DNA from: JACVRW01 sp963751105
GTDB lineage: Bacteria > Actinomycetota > Thermoleophilia > Solirubrobacterales > Thermoleophilaceae
NCBI GenBank assembly: GCA_963751105.1
Contig: CAVVTG010000002.1
Location: 1 to 64,000, forward strand
Reading direction: 5' to 3'
Length of the DNA stretch: 64,000 nucleotides
This document shows, piece after piece, positions 45,075-53,251 of the stretch. How positions within the stretch are numbered: the stretch's first letter is position 1; each line of letters starts with the position of its first letter. The notes beneath the pieces were generated by a model. It worked only from the letters and a program-made list of their open reading frames with translations, searched no databases and was not told the origin of the DNA. The position numbers and the translations under genes were made by a program.

Positions 45075-45134
45075 CGGCGGCGCGGCTTCCCGTTCGAGAA
45101 CCTAGTCGTTGAGGCGAGGGAAGACGCGCCGCCG
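45075..45134. repeat. Long imperfect inverted repeat (hairpin)
   Basis: Arms at 45075-45091 and 45118-45134 pair at 16 of 17 positions (CGGCGGCGCG-x-CTTCCC), with a 26-base loop. It occupies most of the gap between the methyltransferase stop and the DUF3089 start (ATG 45150). No T-run follows either arm. It may be a terminator or leader structure, or a remnant of a small mobile repeat. Confidence 0.6.
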
Positions 45135-45149
45135 TAGACTTGCCCGCCG

Positions 45150-46235
45150 ATGAGGGGGAGCCGACTGCTGCTCTTGGCCTGCCTGGTCGCGGCCGGCGTG
45201 CTGATCGCCGGTCCCGCCACGGCGGCCGGCGCCAAGCCGAAGACCGTGTGGCTGTGCAAGCCCGGCCTCGCGAAGAACCCCTGCCTGACCGACCTCGGGT
45301 ACACCACCGTCGGCCCCGGGGGCACGGTCGTCAGGGAGGATGCCGGCGTGGGTGGCCGGCGCGCCGCCGACTGCTTCTACGTCTATCCCACCGTCAGCGG
45401 GCAGCAGACGATCAACGCCGACCGGCGCATCGGCGCCGAGCAGCGCAGGGTGGCTCGCACCCAGGCTTCCCGCTTCTCCGGCAGCTGCCGCATGTTCGCG
45501 CCCATGTACCGCCAGGTGACCGTCCGCGGACTGTTCAGCGGCGGCCTCACACAGGAGCGGTTCTCGATCGGCTACCGCGACGTGCGCGCAGCCTGGCGGG
45601 ATTACCTGCGCCGCTACAACCGCGGCCGGCCGGTGGTCCTGATTGGGCACTCGCAGGGCACGGGCATGCTCACCCGCCTGGTGAAGGAGGAGATCGATCC
45701 GGCGCGGGCGCAGCGCCGGCGCCTGCTCTCCGCTCTGCTCATCGGCGGCGACGTGACGGTGCGCAGGGGCAGCGACCGCGGCGGTGACTTCAAGCGCGTT
45801 CCGGCCTGCCGGGCGGCGCGCCAGACGGGCTGCGTGATCGCCTACAACACCTTTCTCGATCCACCCATCTCCGGCGCCTTCTTCGGACGCGCCGGCAGCC
45901 TCTTCCTGCCTCGCCCGAACGCAGACCAGCTCGAGGTGCTCTGCACCAACCCGGCCTCCCTGGGCGGCGGCTCCGGCGAGCTGCTGCTCGAGCAGGAGGG
46001 CGAGGACGGCTGGCGCCGCTACAGCGGCCTGTACAACGGCCGTTGCGAGTCGGCCGGCGGAGCCACCTGGCTCCAGGCCACCGACGTGGCCGGAGCGGGC
46101 GACCCGCGCCCGAAGCTCACCGAGAACCTCGGCCCTGCGTGGGGCCTCCACCAGTACGACGTGAACATCGCGCTCGGCAACCTGGTGCGGATCGTGCAGC
46201 GGCAGAGCGCCGCCTACTTCAAGCGCAGCCGGTGA
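45150..46235 (+). CDS. Exported DUF3089 alpha/beta hydrolase
   Basis: 361 residues. Signal peptide (LLLLACLVAAGVLIAG, cleavage near ATAAG). DUF3089 hallmarks: TVWLCKPGLAKNPCLTDLGY, ADCFYVYPTVSGQ, FAPMYRQVTVRGLFSG and the nucleophile elbow VLIGHSQGTGML. Several Cys pairs suggest disulfides outside the cell. Substrate unknown. Its stop overlaps the GTG of the amine oxidase (GTGA), so they form an operon. Confidence 0.85.
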   Translation: MRGSRLLLLACLVAAGVLIAGPATAAGAKPKTVWLCKPGLAKNPCLTDLGYTTVGPGGTVVREDAGVGGRRAADCFYVYPTVSGQQTINADRRIGAEQRRVARTQASRFSGSCRMFAPMYRQVTVRGLFSGGLTQERFSIGYRDVRAAWRDYLRRYNRGRPVVLIGHSQGTGMLTRLVKEEIDPARAQRRRLLSALLIGGDVTVRRGSDRGGDFKRVPACRAARQTGCVIAYNTFLDPPISGAFFGRAGSLFLPRPNADQLEVLCTNPASLGGGSGELLLEQEGEDGWRRYSGLYNGRCESAGGATWLQATDVAGAGDPRPKLTENLGPAWGLHQYDVNIALGNLVRIVQRQSAAYFKRSR

Positions 46236-47545
46236 AGCACGACGTGGTCGTGCTGGGCGGCGGCCTGGCCGGGCTCTCGGCCGCCCGGGACCTGGCCGCG
46301 GGCGGAGCGGACGTGGTGGTGCTCGAGGCGCGCAACCGGCCGGGCGGGCGGGTTGAGCAGACGACGCTGGCCGACGGGCGCCTCGTGCAGCTCGGCGGGG
46401 AGGTGGTCGGGCCTCACCAGCGGGCCTACTACGGCCTCGTCGAGGAGCTTGGTCTCACCCTGGTGCCGGCCTTCCCAGATCTGCCGGGGGAGCAGACGTG
46501 GGTGCTGGCCGACCGGCGCGACGTGGGCGAGGGCCATCCCTGGATGGGCGAGGCCGATCGCGAGGCCTATGCGCGGCTCGACCGCGAGTTCGCCGAGCTG
46601 GCGGCCACGGTCGATCCGGACGACCCCTGGTCGCATCCCGACGCCGAGCGGCTCGACCGGCTGTCGGTGGCCGACTGGCTGCGCGACCGCGGCGCCGGCC
46701 CCGACGTGGTGCGCGCCCGGGACCTGTCCATGCTCGCTCTCTCGGCCGAGTCGGTGGAGCGGACCTCGCTGCTGTCCGACCTGCGCAAGGAGGCGGCCGC
46801 GGGCGCTCACGGCTTCTACTCCTACGAGGTCTGGGAGTGCGAGCGCGTGGCGGAGGGATCGGCCACCGTGGCCCTGCGCATGGCGGAAGAGCTCGGCTCG
46901 CGCATCCGCTACGCCACGCCGGTGACCGCGGTGAAGGTCGTTCCGACGGGCTGCGCCGTGACCACGGCGACGGGCGAGCGCTTCGAGTGCGAGGCGGTGG
47001 TGAGCGCGATTCCCGTGGGCCCGCTCCGCCGCGTCGCTATCGAGGGTGTGTCCGACGCACGGCGCGAGTCGCTCGACCGCCAGCGCCACGCGCTGGCCGT
47101 CAAGGCGGTGTTCGCCTACGAGAGCTCGTTCTGGGAGGAGCAGGGCCAGAACGGCGACGCGTACTGGGAGACCGGCGTGCTCGGCGGCACGTGGGTTCAG
47201 CGCGAGGGGATCATCTCGGCGCTGGTGCCTCCCGAGCGCCTGGCCGCCTTCCTCGCCACCTCGCTTGCACGGATCGAGGACGAGCTGGTGGAGGAGATGG
47301 CCCAGGCGTTCGGCGAGCGCGCACGCGCGCCGCTCGGCGTGTTCTTCCGCCGCTGGGCCGTGGATCCCTGGACCGAGGGCTACATCACCTCCTGGCGTCC
47401 CGGCGACGTGATGGCCGTGGGCCCGCTGCACGGCACCCACGAGCCGCCCTTCTATGTATGCGGCTCTGACCAGTGGGTGTGCGGCTACATGGAGGGCGCG
47501 GTGCGCACGGGCCGCGGCGCGGCCCGTGCGGCGCTCACGGGCTAG
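46232..47545 (+). CDS. Flavin-containing monoamine oxidase
   Basis: 437 residues. FAD motif VVVLGGGLAGLSAARDLAAG, VVVLEARNRPGGRVEQTTLA with the GGRV signature, LQLGGEVVGPHQ-like segment, and the C-terminal FAD/aromatic part (FYVCGSDQWVCGYMEGAVRT). This is the MAO/polyamine oxidase branch, so an amine is deaminated with release of H2O2. GTG 46232 overlaps the DUF3089 stop. It converges with the spermidine dehydrogenase-like gene and overlaps it by four bases. Confidence 0.85.
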   Translation: MKHDVVVLGGGLAGLSAARDLAAGGADVVVLEARNRPGGRVEQTTLADGRLVQLGGEVVGPHQRAYYGLVEELGLTLVPAFPDLPGEQTWVLADRRDVGEGHPWMGEADREAYARLDREFAELAATVDPDDPWSHPDAERLDRLSVADWLRDRGAGPDVVRARDLSMLALSAESVERTSLLSDLRKEAAAGAHGFYSYEVWECERVAEGSATVALRMAEELGSRIRYATPVTAVKVVPTGCAVTTATGERFECEAVVSAIPVGPLRRVAIEGVSDARRESLDRQRHALAVKAVFAYESSFWEEQGQNGDAYWETGVLGGTWVQREGIISALVPPERLAAFLATSLARIEDELVEEMAQAFGERARAPLGVFFRRWAVDPWTEGYITSWRPGDVMAVGPLHGTHEPPFYVCGSDQWVCGYMEGAVRTGRGAARAALTG

Positions 47546-49638
47546 GGCAGGTCCTGCACCGCCCGATAGCCCTCGTTGATCGCGCTGTGGGTGTAGGCGA
47601 AGGCCCCTGAGTCGCTGTTCGCGATGGAGATGTTGCGGTACGGCCGGCGGCCCGCAACCTGCGGTTGATCCGCCACCGGGCCGTAAAGGGACGGGTCCCA
47701 GACCGAGGTGAGCTCGTGGGCGTACCCGTAGTTCCAGCGATTGATCATCACCGAGTCCACGTCGCGCTCGGGGTCGAAGTCGCCGCCGGAGCGGTTGACC
47801 GTGCGGTCTAGCACGTCCCAGACCGCATCCTCGAGCTCGCGGAAGCTCAGCTCCAGCAGGATCTGCTTGCCCCGCTCGTAGGCCGCCAGCTGGGGCGTGG
47901 CCTCGGGGTCCGAGGGCACGACGGTGAAGTTGAGCATCGCCGGCACCTCTGGCGGCTCGGCCGGGGTGGGGCCGTAGGCCGTGCCGAACTCCGCGCCCGC
48001 GGCGATGGCCGTGCTGTCCCAGAACAGGCTGTTGCCCCGGGGGCTGACGCTGCTGATGCGGGCGTCGGCGAACGCGCGCCAGTTGTTGAGCGCCGCCCGC
48101 GCGTAGATGAGCGGCACCTTGCGGGCGTAGCAGAGGCCCTCGACCTGGTCGCGCGGCAGGTCCTCCACGACCTGCGCGGTCACCCGGTTCCAGCAGGCCA
48201 TGACCACGTGGCGCGCACGCACACGCCGGCCGGTCCTCGAGCCCTCGGGTAGGTAGTCGACCTCGGCTAGGCCGCGCCGGCCTCCGCCGCGCCGCCCCGC
48301 CTCGACCCGGAAGACGAGGCTCTTCAGCCGGATGCGGACGTCGTTGCGCGGGTGGTCGAGCGCGCTGTAGTCGGTGACCGCGTTGACCACGTTCTCCTGG
48401 TTGGGCTCGCCGCCGTCGACGTCCGAGACGGACCCGGGGATCAGGCGGTTGACCAGCAGCCGCAGCAGCGACGAGTTGCCGTCGGGCCAGGTGGGCGATT
48501 CGCCGATGTTCTCGAACAGGCCGAACTGCGGAGTGCGGCCGATGCCCGGGAAGCTGTCGAAGTTGAGGCCGAGGCCCTCGAAGCCGGGCGCGCCCAGCGC
48601 CCACATGTCGCCGGCGGACACCGCCTGCGCGCCGGCGCCCAGCAGGCCGTGGCCGTTTCGCTGGTACCAGACGACGGCCTCCTCGGGCACCCCGATGTAG
48701 TCCATGTAGTACTGCTTCTGCGTGATCCGGGAGAGGATCGCCTTCTTCTCCTGGTCGGTCTTGGGCCCGTCCTTGAGCGCGATCCAGTCGCTGGTGAGAT
48801 CGGTCTGGATCCGCGCTATGCCGGCCTGGGCCTCGGCGGAGAAGGGCGTCTGTGCGAGGAAGTCGGGCCACGCCTGATCGGGCAGGCGGTTCTGCACGAC
48901 CGTGTCGGCCCCCCAGTCCTCGGACGGGAACAGCAGCATCTGGCGCAGCCCGTAGCTGGCCGGGATCGAGTTGTTGGTGAGCTCGGGGAAGTCGTCGGGG
49001 TCGACGCCCAGGTAGGCGAGCAGGTCGACCGCCGGCTGGCCGTAGGAGCCGGGGATGTCGAACAGCGCTCCGGCCGGCTGATTCCAGGTGCCCACGCTGT
49101 CGAGGTTGACCGTGCCGCCGTTGCGCAGGATCGTCAGGTCGGCCCCGCCGGCTGCCGCATTGGGCACGTGGAACTCATTGCGGGTCGAGTGGCCGCCGTA
49201 ATCCGGCAGCGGGTCGATGATCAGGATCTTCGCGTCCTCGCCGTAGCGGTCGCGGTAGTACTTGGCCGAGGCCAGCCCGCTCGCGCCCGCGCCGACGATC
49301 ACGCAGTCGTAGGTCTCGTGGCAGTCCACGACCTTGCGCACCCGGACTCCGGGACCGCCGCGCGTGCTGTGCACGTTGCTGGGGTTGGGCGGCCCGTCGA
49401 TCTTCATGGTCTGGCGGATGACGCGGTTCGGCTGACCCTTCAGCCCGGTCTCGACCGGTGGGTAGTACCCGGGCGGCAGCCCTCGCTCGCTCGCCGCGAC
49501 GGCGGCGGCCTCGGCCCCGGTCAGATGGGGAGCGGCCGCAGCGGCCGCCAGGCCCGCGGCGCTGATGGCCACGCCGTCGAGAAAGTCGCGACGGGTGATC
49601 CCGTCGCCGCGGCCGAGCTGGTCACCGGCATCGGACAT
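47542..49638 (-). CDS. TAT-exported spermidine dehydrogenase-like flavoprotein
   Basis: 698 residues with a fine AAAGGACC site. Twin-arginine signal GITRRDFLDGVAISAAGLAA (residues 14-33). FAD-binding motif CVIVGAGASGLASAKYYRDR near 105, IIDPLPDYGGHSTRNEFHV, and conserved NSLFWDSTAIAAGAEFGTAY. Length and order match Pseudomonas-type spermidine dehydrogenase and related NAD(P)-binding TAT proteins. It would oxidise an amine outside the cytoplasmic membrane. Together with the MAO at 46232 and the amine cluster at 33-37 kb this suggests polyamine use. Confidence 0.8.
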   Translation of the reverse strand: MSDAGDQLGRGDGITRRDFLDGVAISAAGLAAAAAAPHLTGAEAAAVAASERGLPPGYYPPVETGLKGQPNRVIRQTMKIDGPPNPSNVHSTRGGPGVRVRKVVDCHETYDCVIVGAGASGLASAKYYRDRYGEDAKILIIDPLPDYGGHSTRNEFHVPNAAAGGADLTILRNGGTVNLDSVGTWNQPAGALFDIPGSYGQPAVDLLAYLGVDPDDFPELTNNSIPASYGLRQMLLFPSEDWGADTVVQNRLPDQAWPDFLAQTPFSAEAQAGIARIQTDLTSDWIALKDGPKTDQEKKAILSRITQKQYYMDYIGVPEEAVVWYQRNGHGLLGAGAQAVSAGDMWALGAPGFEGLGLNFDSFPGIGRTPQFGLFENIGESPTWPDGNSSLLRLLVNRLIPGSVSDVDGGEPNQENVVNAVTDYSALDHPRNDVRIRLKSLVFRVEAGRRGGGRRGLAEVDYLPEGSRTGRRVRARHVVMACWNRVTAQVVEDLPRDQVEGLCYARKVPLIYARAALNNWRAFADARISSVSPRGNSLFWDSTAIAAGAEFGTAYGPTPAEPPEVPAMLNFTVVPSDPEATPQLAAYERGKQILLELSFRELEDAVWDVLDRTVNRSGGDFDPERDVDSVMINRWNYGYAHELTSVWDPSLYGPVADQPQVAGRRPYRNISIANSDSGAFAYTHSAINEGYRAVQDLP

Positions 49639-49693
49639 GAAGGTCCTTTCGGGTATGCGGTCAGGGCGGAGCCGGAGTCTAAACTCGGGACGC

Positions 49694-50371
49694 GTGAAGT
49701 CGGAGGCTGACCGACGCTTCATCCCTGCTCTCCGCTTCAGCCGGCTGACCCCTCTGTTCGATCCGGTGGTGGCGCTCAGCACTCGCGAGCGTGCCTTCAA
49801 GTCGCGTGTTCTGGAGAAGGCTCGGCTCGCGAGCGACGACACCGTGCTCGATCTCGGCTGTGGCACGGGGACCCTCGCGGTGTCAGCCGCGCTGAGCGCT
49901 CCGGGAGCCACGGTCATCGGCGTCGACGCCGATGCGGACATCCTGCAGCGGGCGAGGTCCAAGGCCCGGGCGTCGGGGGCCGACATCGATTTCGTGCAGG
50001 CGTTCTCGACCGACCTGCCGTACCCCGACGCGCACTTCGACGTGGTGGTCTCGACGCTCTTCTTCCATCACCTGTCCGACGCCGACAAGCACAGGACCGT
50101 GACGGAGGTGCTCCGGGTGCTGAGGCCGGGCGGCCGCCTCGTGGTGGCCGATCTGGGGAGACCGCAGGACCCGCTGATGCGCTTGAGCGTGCTCGCCTCG
50201 GTCCAGCTCCTGGACGGCTTCGAGGTGACCTCCGCCAACGTGGCCGGTGAGCTGCCCCGCATCATCGGCGACGGAGGGTTCGCCGGCGTACGGGTCTCGG
50301 ATCGGCTGCGCACGCCGATCGGGACGCTCGAGATCGTGACCGGCGAGCGCGCCGGCGGCGGGTCGGACTAA
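49694..50371 (+). CDS. Class I SAM-dependent methyltransferase
   Basis: 225 residues from GTG 49694. Motif I VLDLGCGTGTLAVSAALS, Asp of motif II in VIGVDADADILQRARSKA, motif post-II DIDFVQAFSTDLPYPDAHFD and motif III LRPGGRLVVADLGRP. UbiE/COQ5-like small-molecule methyltransferase; substrate unknown. It converges with the Lrp gene, overlapping by four bases. Confidence 0.85.
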   Translation: MKSEADRRFIPALRFSRLTPLFDPVVALSTRERAFKSRVLEKARLASDDTVLDLGCGTGTLAVSAALSAPGATVIGVDADADILQRARSKARASGADIDFVQAFSTDLPYPDAHFDVVVSTLFFHHLSDADKHRTVTEVLRVLRPGGRLVVADLGRPQDPLMRLSVLASVQLLDGFEVTSANVAGELPRIIGDGGFAGVRVSDRLRTPIGTLEIVTGERAGGGSD

Positions 50372-50841
50372 CCGCTGCCCACGGCGTCCACCAGCGGCTG
50401 CACCCGCGGCCGGATCGGCCGCGACAGCACCACGTAGCTGGTGGATCGCCGGATGGCGTCGGTGGCCAAGAGGCTGTTGACGATCTCCTGGAGATGCTCG
50501 GTGTCGCGGGCGGCGACGCGGCAGATCAGGTCCTGGGGACCACTGATGGCGTCGGCCTCGAGCACCTCGGGCGTGACCTCCAGCGCGGCCACCGCTTCGG
50601 CCAAGCGACCCTGGGTCAGCTCGAGCAGGACGAAGGCTTCGAGCCGGTGGCCGAGCTCCACGGGGTCCACCTCCGGGCCGAAGCCGGTGATCACGCCACG
50701 TTGCTCGAGCTTTCCCAGCCGGGCCTGCACGGTGCCGCGGGCGACGCCGAGACGGCGCGAGATCTCGAGGAGCCCGAGCCGCGGGTTCTCGCGCAGCTCG
50801 GCGATGAGGCGCGCGTCCAGCTCGTCGATCTGACTGGTCAA
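50368..50841 (-). CDS. Lrp/AsnC-family regulator
   Basis: 157 residues. HTH IDELDARLIAELRENPRLGL with LLEISRRLGVARGTVQARLG; RAM ligand domain from about 70 (FVLLELTQGRLAEAVAALEV, VNSLLATDAIRRSTSYVVLS). The start is TTG 50841, within a 17-base palindrome. It is divergent from phenylalanine hydroxylase, so it probably senses an aromatic amino acid and controls that gene; this is inferred from place. Confidence 0.85.
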   Translation of the reverse strand: MTSQIDELDARLIAELRENPRLGLLEISRRLGVARGTVQARLGKLEQRGVITGFGPEVDPVELGHRLEAFVLLELTQGRLAEAVAALEVTPEVLEADAISGPQDLICRVAARDTEHLQEIVNSLLATDAIRRSTSYVVLSRPIRPRVQPLVDAVGSG

Positions 50842-50850
50842 AGTGACCAG
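50834..50850. promoter_or_regulatory. Palindrome over the Lrp start codon
   Basis: CTGGTCA-AAG-TGACCAG is a perfect 7-3-7 inverted repeat that includes the TTG start of the Lrp gene and lies about 95 bases before the hydroxylase ATG. A likely autoregulatory site. Confidence 0.6.
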
Positions 50851-50943
50851 AGTCTAGCCCTATCCGGTGACGAAACTGGACAGATTGACCACTCCAGCTG
50901 GGCACACTTGCAAGTCGCGCTCTTCGGTGGTGGACTCAAGGCC

Positions 50944-51840
50944 ATGTTCGAGGAGGCACAGCTCTATTCGCCCGTGACCAGTGACGGCGACGGGGTCAAG
51001 GTCCACCTCAGCGAGGACCACCCCGGCGCGCGCGATCCCCATTACCGCGAGCGACGCAACGAGATCGCCGCCCTGGCGCTCGCCTGGCGAGCCGGGGATC
51101 CGGCTCCGGCCGTGGACTACACCGAGGCCGAGCAGGAGGTGTGGCGCACCGTCTGCCGCGAGCTGCCCCCCAAGCACGACGAGCTCGCCTTCCGCGAGTT
51201 CCTCGAGGCCAAGGCGGCTCTCGACCTCCCGGCCGATGCGGTGCCGAGCCTGGACCTGGTGAGCGAGCGACTCGAGCCGATCACCGGCTTCCGCTATGCG
51301 CCGGCCGCCGGTCTGGTGCCCCTGCGCGAGTTCTACGGCTCGCTCTCGGAGCGCGTCTTCCACTCCACCCAGTACGTGCGGCATCCGGCGGAGCCGCTCT
51401 ACACGCCAGAGCCGGACATCATCCACGAGGTCCTCGGTCACGGGCACCTGCTGGCCACGCCCACGTTCTCCGAGCTCCACCGGCTGACGGGCGAGGCCAC
51501 CCATCGGCTGAGCGACGAGGAGAACCTCCGCTTCCTCTCGCGCGTGTTCTGGTTCACCGTCGAGTTCGGTGTGCTGATGGAGGACGGCGAGCTGCGCGCC
51601 TACGGCGCCGGCATCCTGTCCTCCTACGGCGAGATCGACGAGTTTCGCGGGATGGAGCTGCGGCCCATCGACCTGACCGAGATGGGCACGGCGGACTACG
51701 ACATCACCCACTACCAGCCCGTGCTCTACCGGGCGGAGTCGCTCGAGGAGGTGCGCGAGGTGGTGGGCGGATTCTTCGCCTCCTGCACCGACGAGTCGAT
51801 CGACGAGATGCGGGCCCGCGCGGGCGCCGTCAGCGCCTGA
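50944..51840 (+). CDS. phhA: Phenylalanine 4-monooxygenase (aromatic amino acid hydroxylase)
   Basis: 298 residues, the bacterial monomeric size. Iron ligands are His161 and His166 in IIHEVLGHGHLLATP and Glu207 in FWFTVEFGVLMEDG. Other landmarks: LEPITGFRYAPAAGLVP, FHSTQYVRHPAEPLYTPEPD and GAGILSSYGEIDEF. It converts phenylalanine to tyrosine with a tetrahydropterin and oxygen. No pterin-4a-carbinolamine dehydratase gene is nearby. Divergent Lrp regulator. Confidence 0.9.
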   Translation: MFEEAQLYSPVTSDGDGVKVHLSEDHPGARDPHYRERRNEIAALALAWRAGDPAPAVDYTEAEQEVWRTVCRELPPKHDELAFREFLEAKAALDLPADAVPSLDLVSERLEPITGFRYAPAAGLVPLREFYGSLSERVFHSTQYVRHPAEPLYTPEPDIIHEVLGHGHLLATPTFSELHRLTGEATHRLSDEENLRFLSRVFWFTVEFGVLMEDGELRAYGAGILSSYGEIDEFRGMELRPIDLTEMGTADYDITHYQPVLYRAESLEEVREVVGGFFASCTDESIDEMRARAGAVSA

Positions 51841-51859
51841 GGCCGCGATACTCCCGCGC

Positions 51860-53251
51860 GTGGGGCGCGGGCTCGACACGGACGTCCTGATCGCGGGGGC
51901 CGGCGTGGTGGGCTGCGCGATCGCGCGCGAGCTCACCCGCTTCGACCTCAGTGTCACGCTGCTCGAGGCGGGGCCCGACGTGGGCGCCGGCACCAGCAAG
52001 GCCAACACCGCGCTGCTCCACACGGGCTTCGACGCCAAGCCGGGCACGCTCGAGTCCAGTCTGGTGGCGCGCGGCTATGAGCTGCTCGGCGAGTACGCGG
52101 AGCGCGTGGGCATACCGCTCGAGCGCACCGGCGCCCTGCTGGTGGCCTGGAACCACGAGCAGCTTGCCGAGTTCCCCGGGATCGTCGAGCGCTCGCGGGC
52201 CAACGGCTACGAGCCGATCCGTGAGCTGGGAGCGGAGGAGCTCTACCGGCGCGAGCCCCATCTCGGCCCCGGCGCGGTGGGGGCGCTCGAGGTGCCCGAC
52301 GAGGGGATCATCTGTCCTTTCACCACTCCGCTGGCCTTCGCCACCGAGGCGCTGGAGGCGGGCTGCGCGCTGCTTCGCAGCACGCCGGTCGGGGCCGTGG
52401 AGCGGTTGGAGGGAGGCGGCCTGCGGGTGTCCTCGTCCGGAGGGCGCTCCTGGACCACGCGCTTCCTCGTCAACGCCGCCGGCCTGCGCTCCGACGAGCT
52501 CGACCGCATGCTGGGCCACGACGGCTTCACGGTCACTCCGCGGCGGGGCGAGCTGATCGTGTTCGACAAGCTCTCGCGCCCACTGGTGGAGCACGTGATC
52601 CTGGCGGTGCCGACGAAGATCACCAAGGGCGTGCTGATCGCCCCCACCGTGTTCGGCAACGTGATGCTCGGCCCCACCGCCGAGGACGTGGACCGAAAGG
52701 ACGACACCGCCTCCACCGCGGCGGGCCTCGACTACCTGCGGGCCGAGGGGGAGCGGATCGTCCCCGCACTGCTCGACCACGAGGTCACCGCGGTCTACGC
52801 CGGGCTGCGCGCCGCCACCGAGCACGGCGACTACCAGGTGGCCGTTCACGCGGACGAGGGCTACGCGTGCGTCGGCGGAATCCGCTCCACCGGGCTGTCG
52901 GGCTCGATGGCGATCGCCGAGCACGTGCGCGACGAGCTCGGCTCCGCCGGCCTGCGCCTGGAGCTCCGGGACGAGGAGCGGCCCGACATCCGTGTGCCGA
53001 ACATCGGCGAGCGCTCCCCGCGGCCCTACCAGCAGGCCGAGCTCGTGGAGCGAGACCCCGCCTACGGCCAGATCGTCTGCTTCTGCGAGCGGGTCACCCG
53101 CGGCGAGATTCGCGACGCCCTCGGTTCGCCGATCCCGCCGGCCGACCTCGACGGCCTGCGCCGGCGCACGCGCGCGCATCTCGGACGCTGCCAGGGCTTC
53201 TTCTGCCGCGCGGAGCTCGACGACCTGCTGCAGCGGGAGCGCCCGGCGTGA
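51860..53251 (+). CDS. GlpA-like FAD oxidoreductase with C-terminal BFD [2Fe-2S] domain
   Basis: 463 residues from GTG 51860, 20 bases after the hydroxylase. DAO-type FAD motif VLIAGAGVVGCAIARELTRF, LLEAGPDVGAGTSKANTALL, and the mid part GVLIAPTVFGNVMLGPTAED. Residues about 395-460 hold a BFD-like domain with two Cys pairs (IVCFCERVTRGEIRDAL and GRCQGFFCRAEL). This is the layout of anaerobic glycerol-3-phosphate dehydrogenase GlpA and of related two-part dehydrogenases. Overlaps the next gene as GTGA. Confidence 0.85.
   Translation: MGRGLDTDVLIAGAGVVGCAIARELTRFDLSVTLLEAGPDVGAGTSKANTALLHTGFDAKPGTLESSLVARGYELLGEYAERVGIPLERTGALLVAWNHEQLAEFPGIVERSRANGYEPIRELGAEELYRREPHLGPGAVGALEVPDEGIICPFTTPLAFATEALEAGCALLRSTPVGAVERLEGGGLRVSSSGGRSWTTRFLVNAAGLRSDELDRMLGHDGFTVTPRRGELIVFDKLSRPLVEHVILAVPTKITKGVLIAPTVFGNVMLGPTAEDVDRKDDTASTAAGLDYLRAEGERIVPALLDHEVTAVYAGLRAATEHGDYQVAVHADEGYACVGGIRSTGLSGSMAIAEHVRDELGSAGLRLELRDEERPDIRVPNIGERSPRPYQQAELVERDPAYGQIVCFCERVTRGEIRDALGSPIPPADLDGLRRRTRAHLGRCQGFFCRAELDDLLQRERPA

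Noticed and set aside
46214..48871. A very long open frame on the minus strand across the amine oxidase and dehydrogenase genes
   Set aside because: It is a shadow of two clear genes in GC-rich DNA; its translation is Arg/Ala/Gly-rich with no family features.
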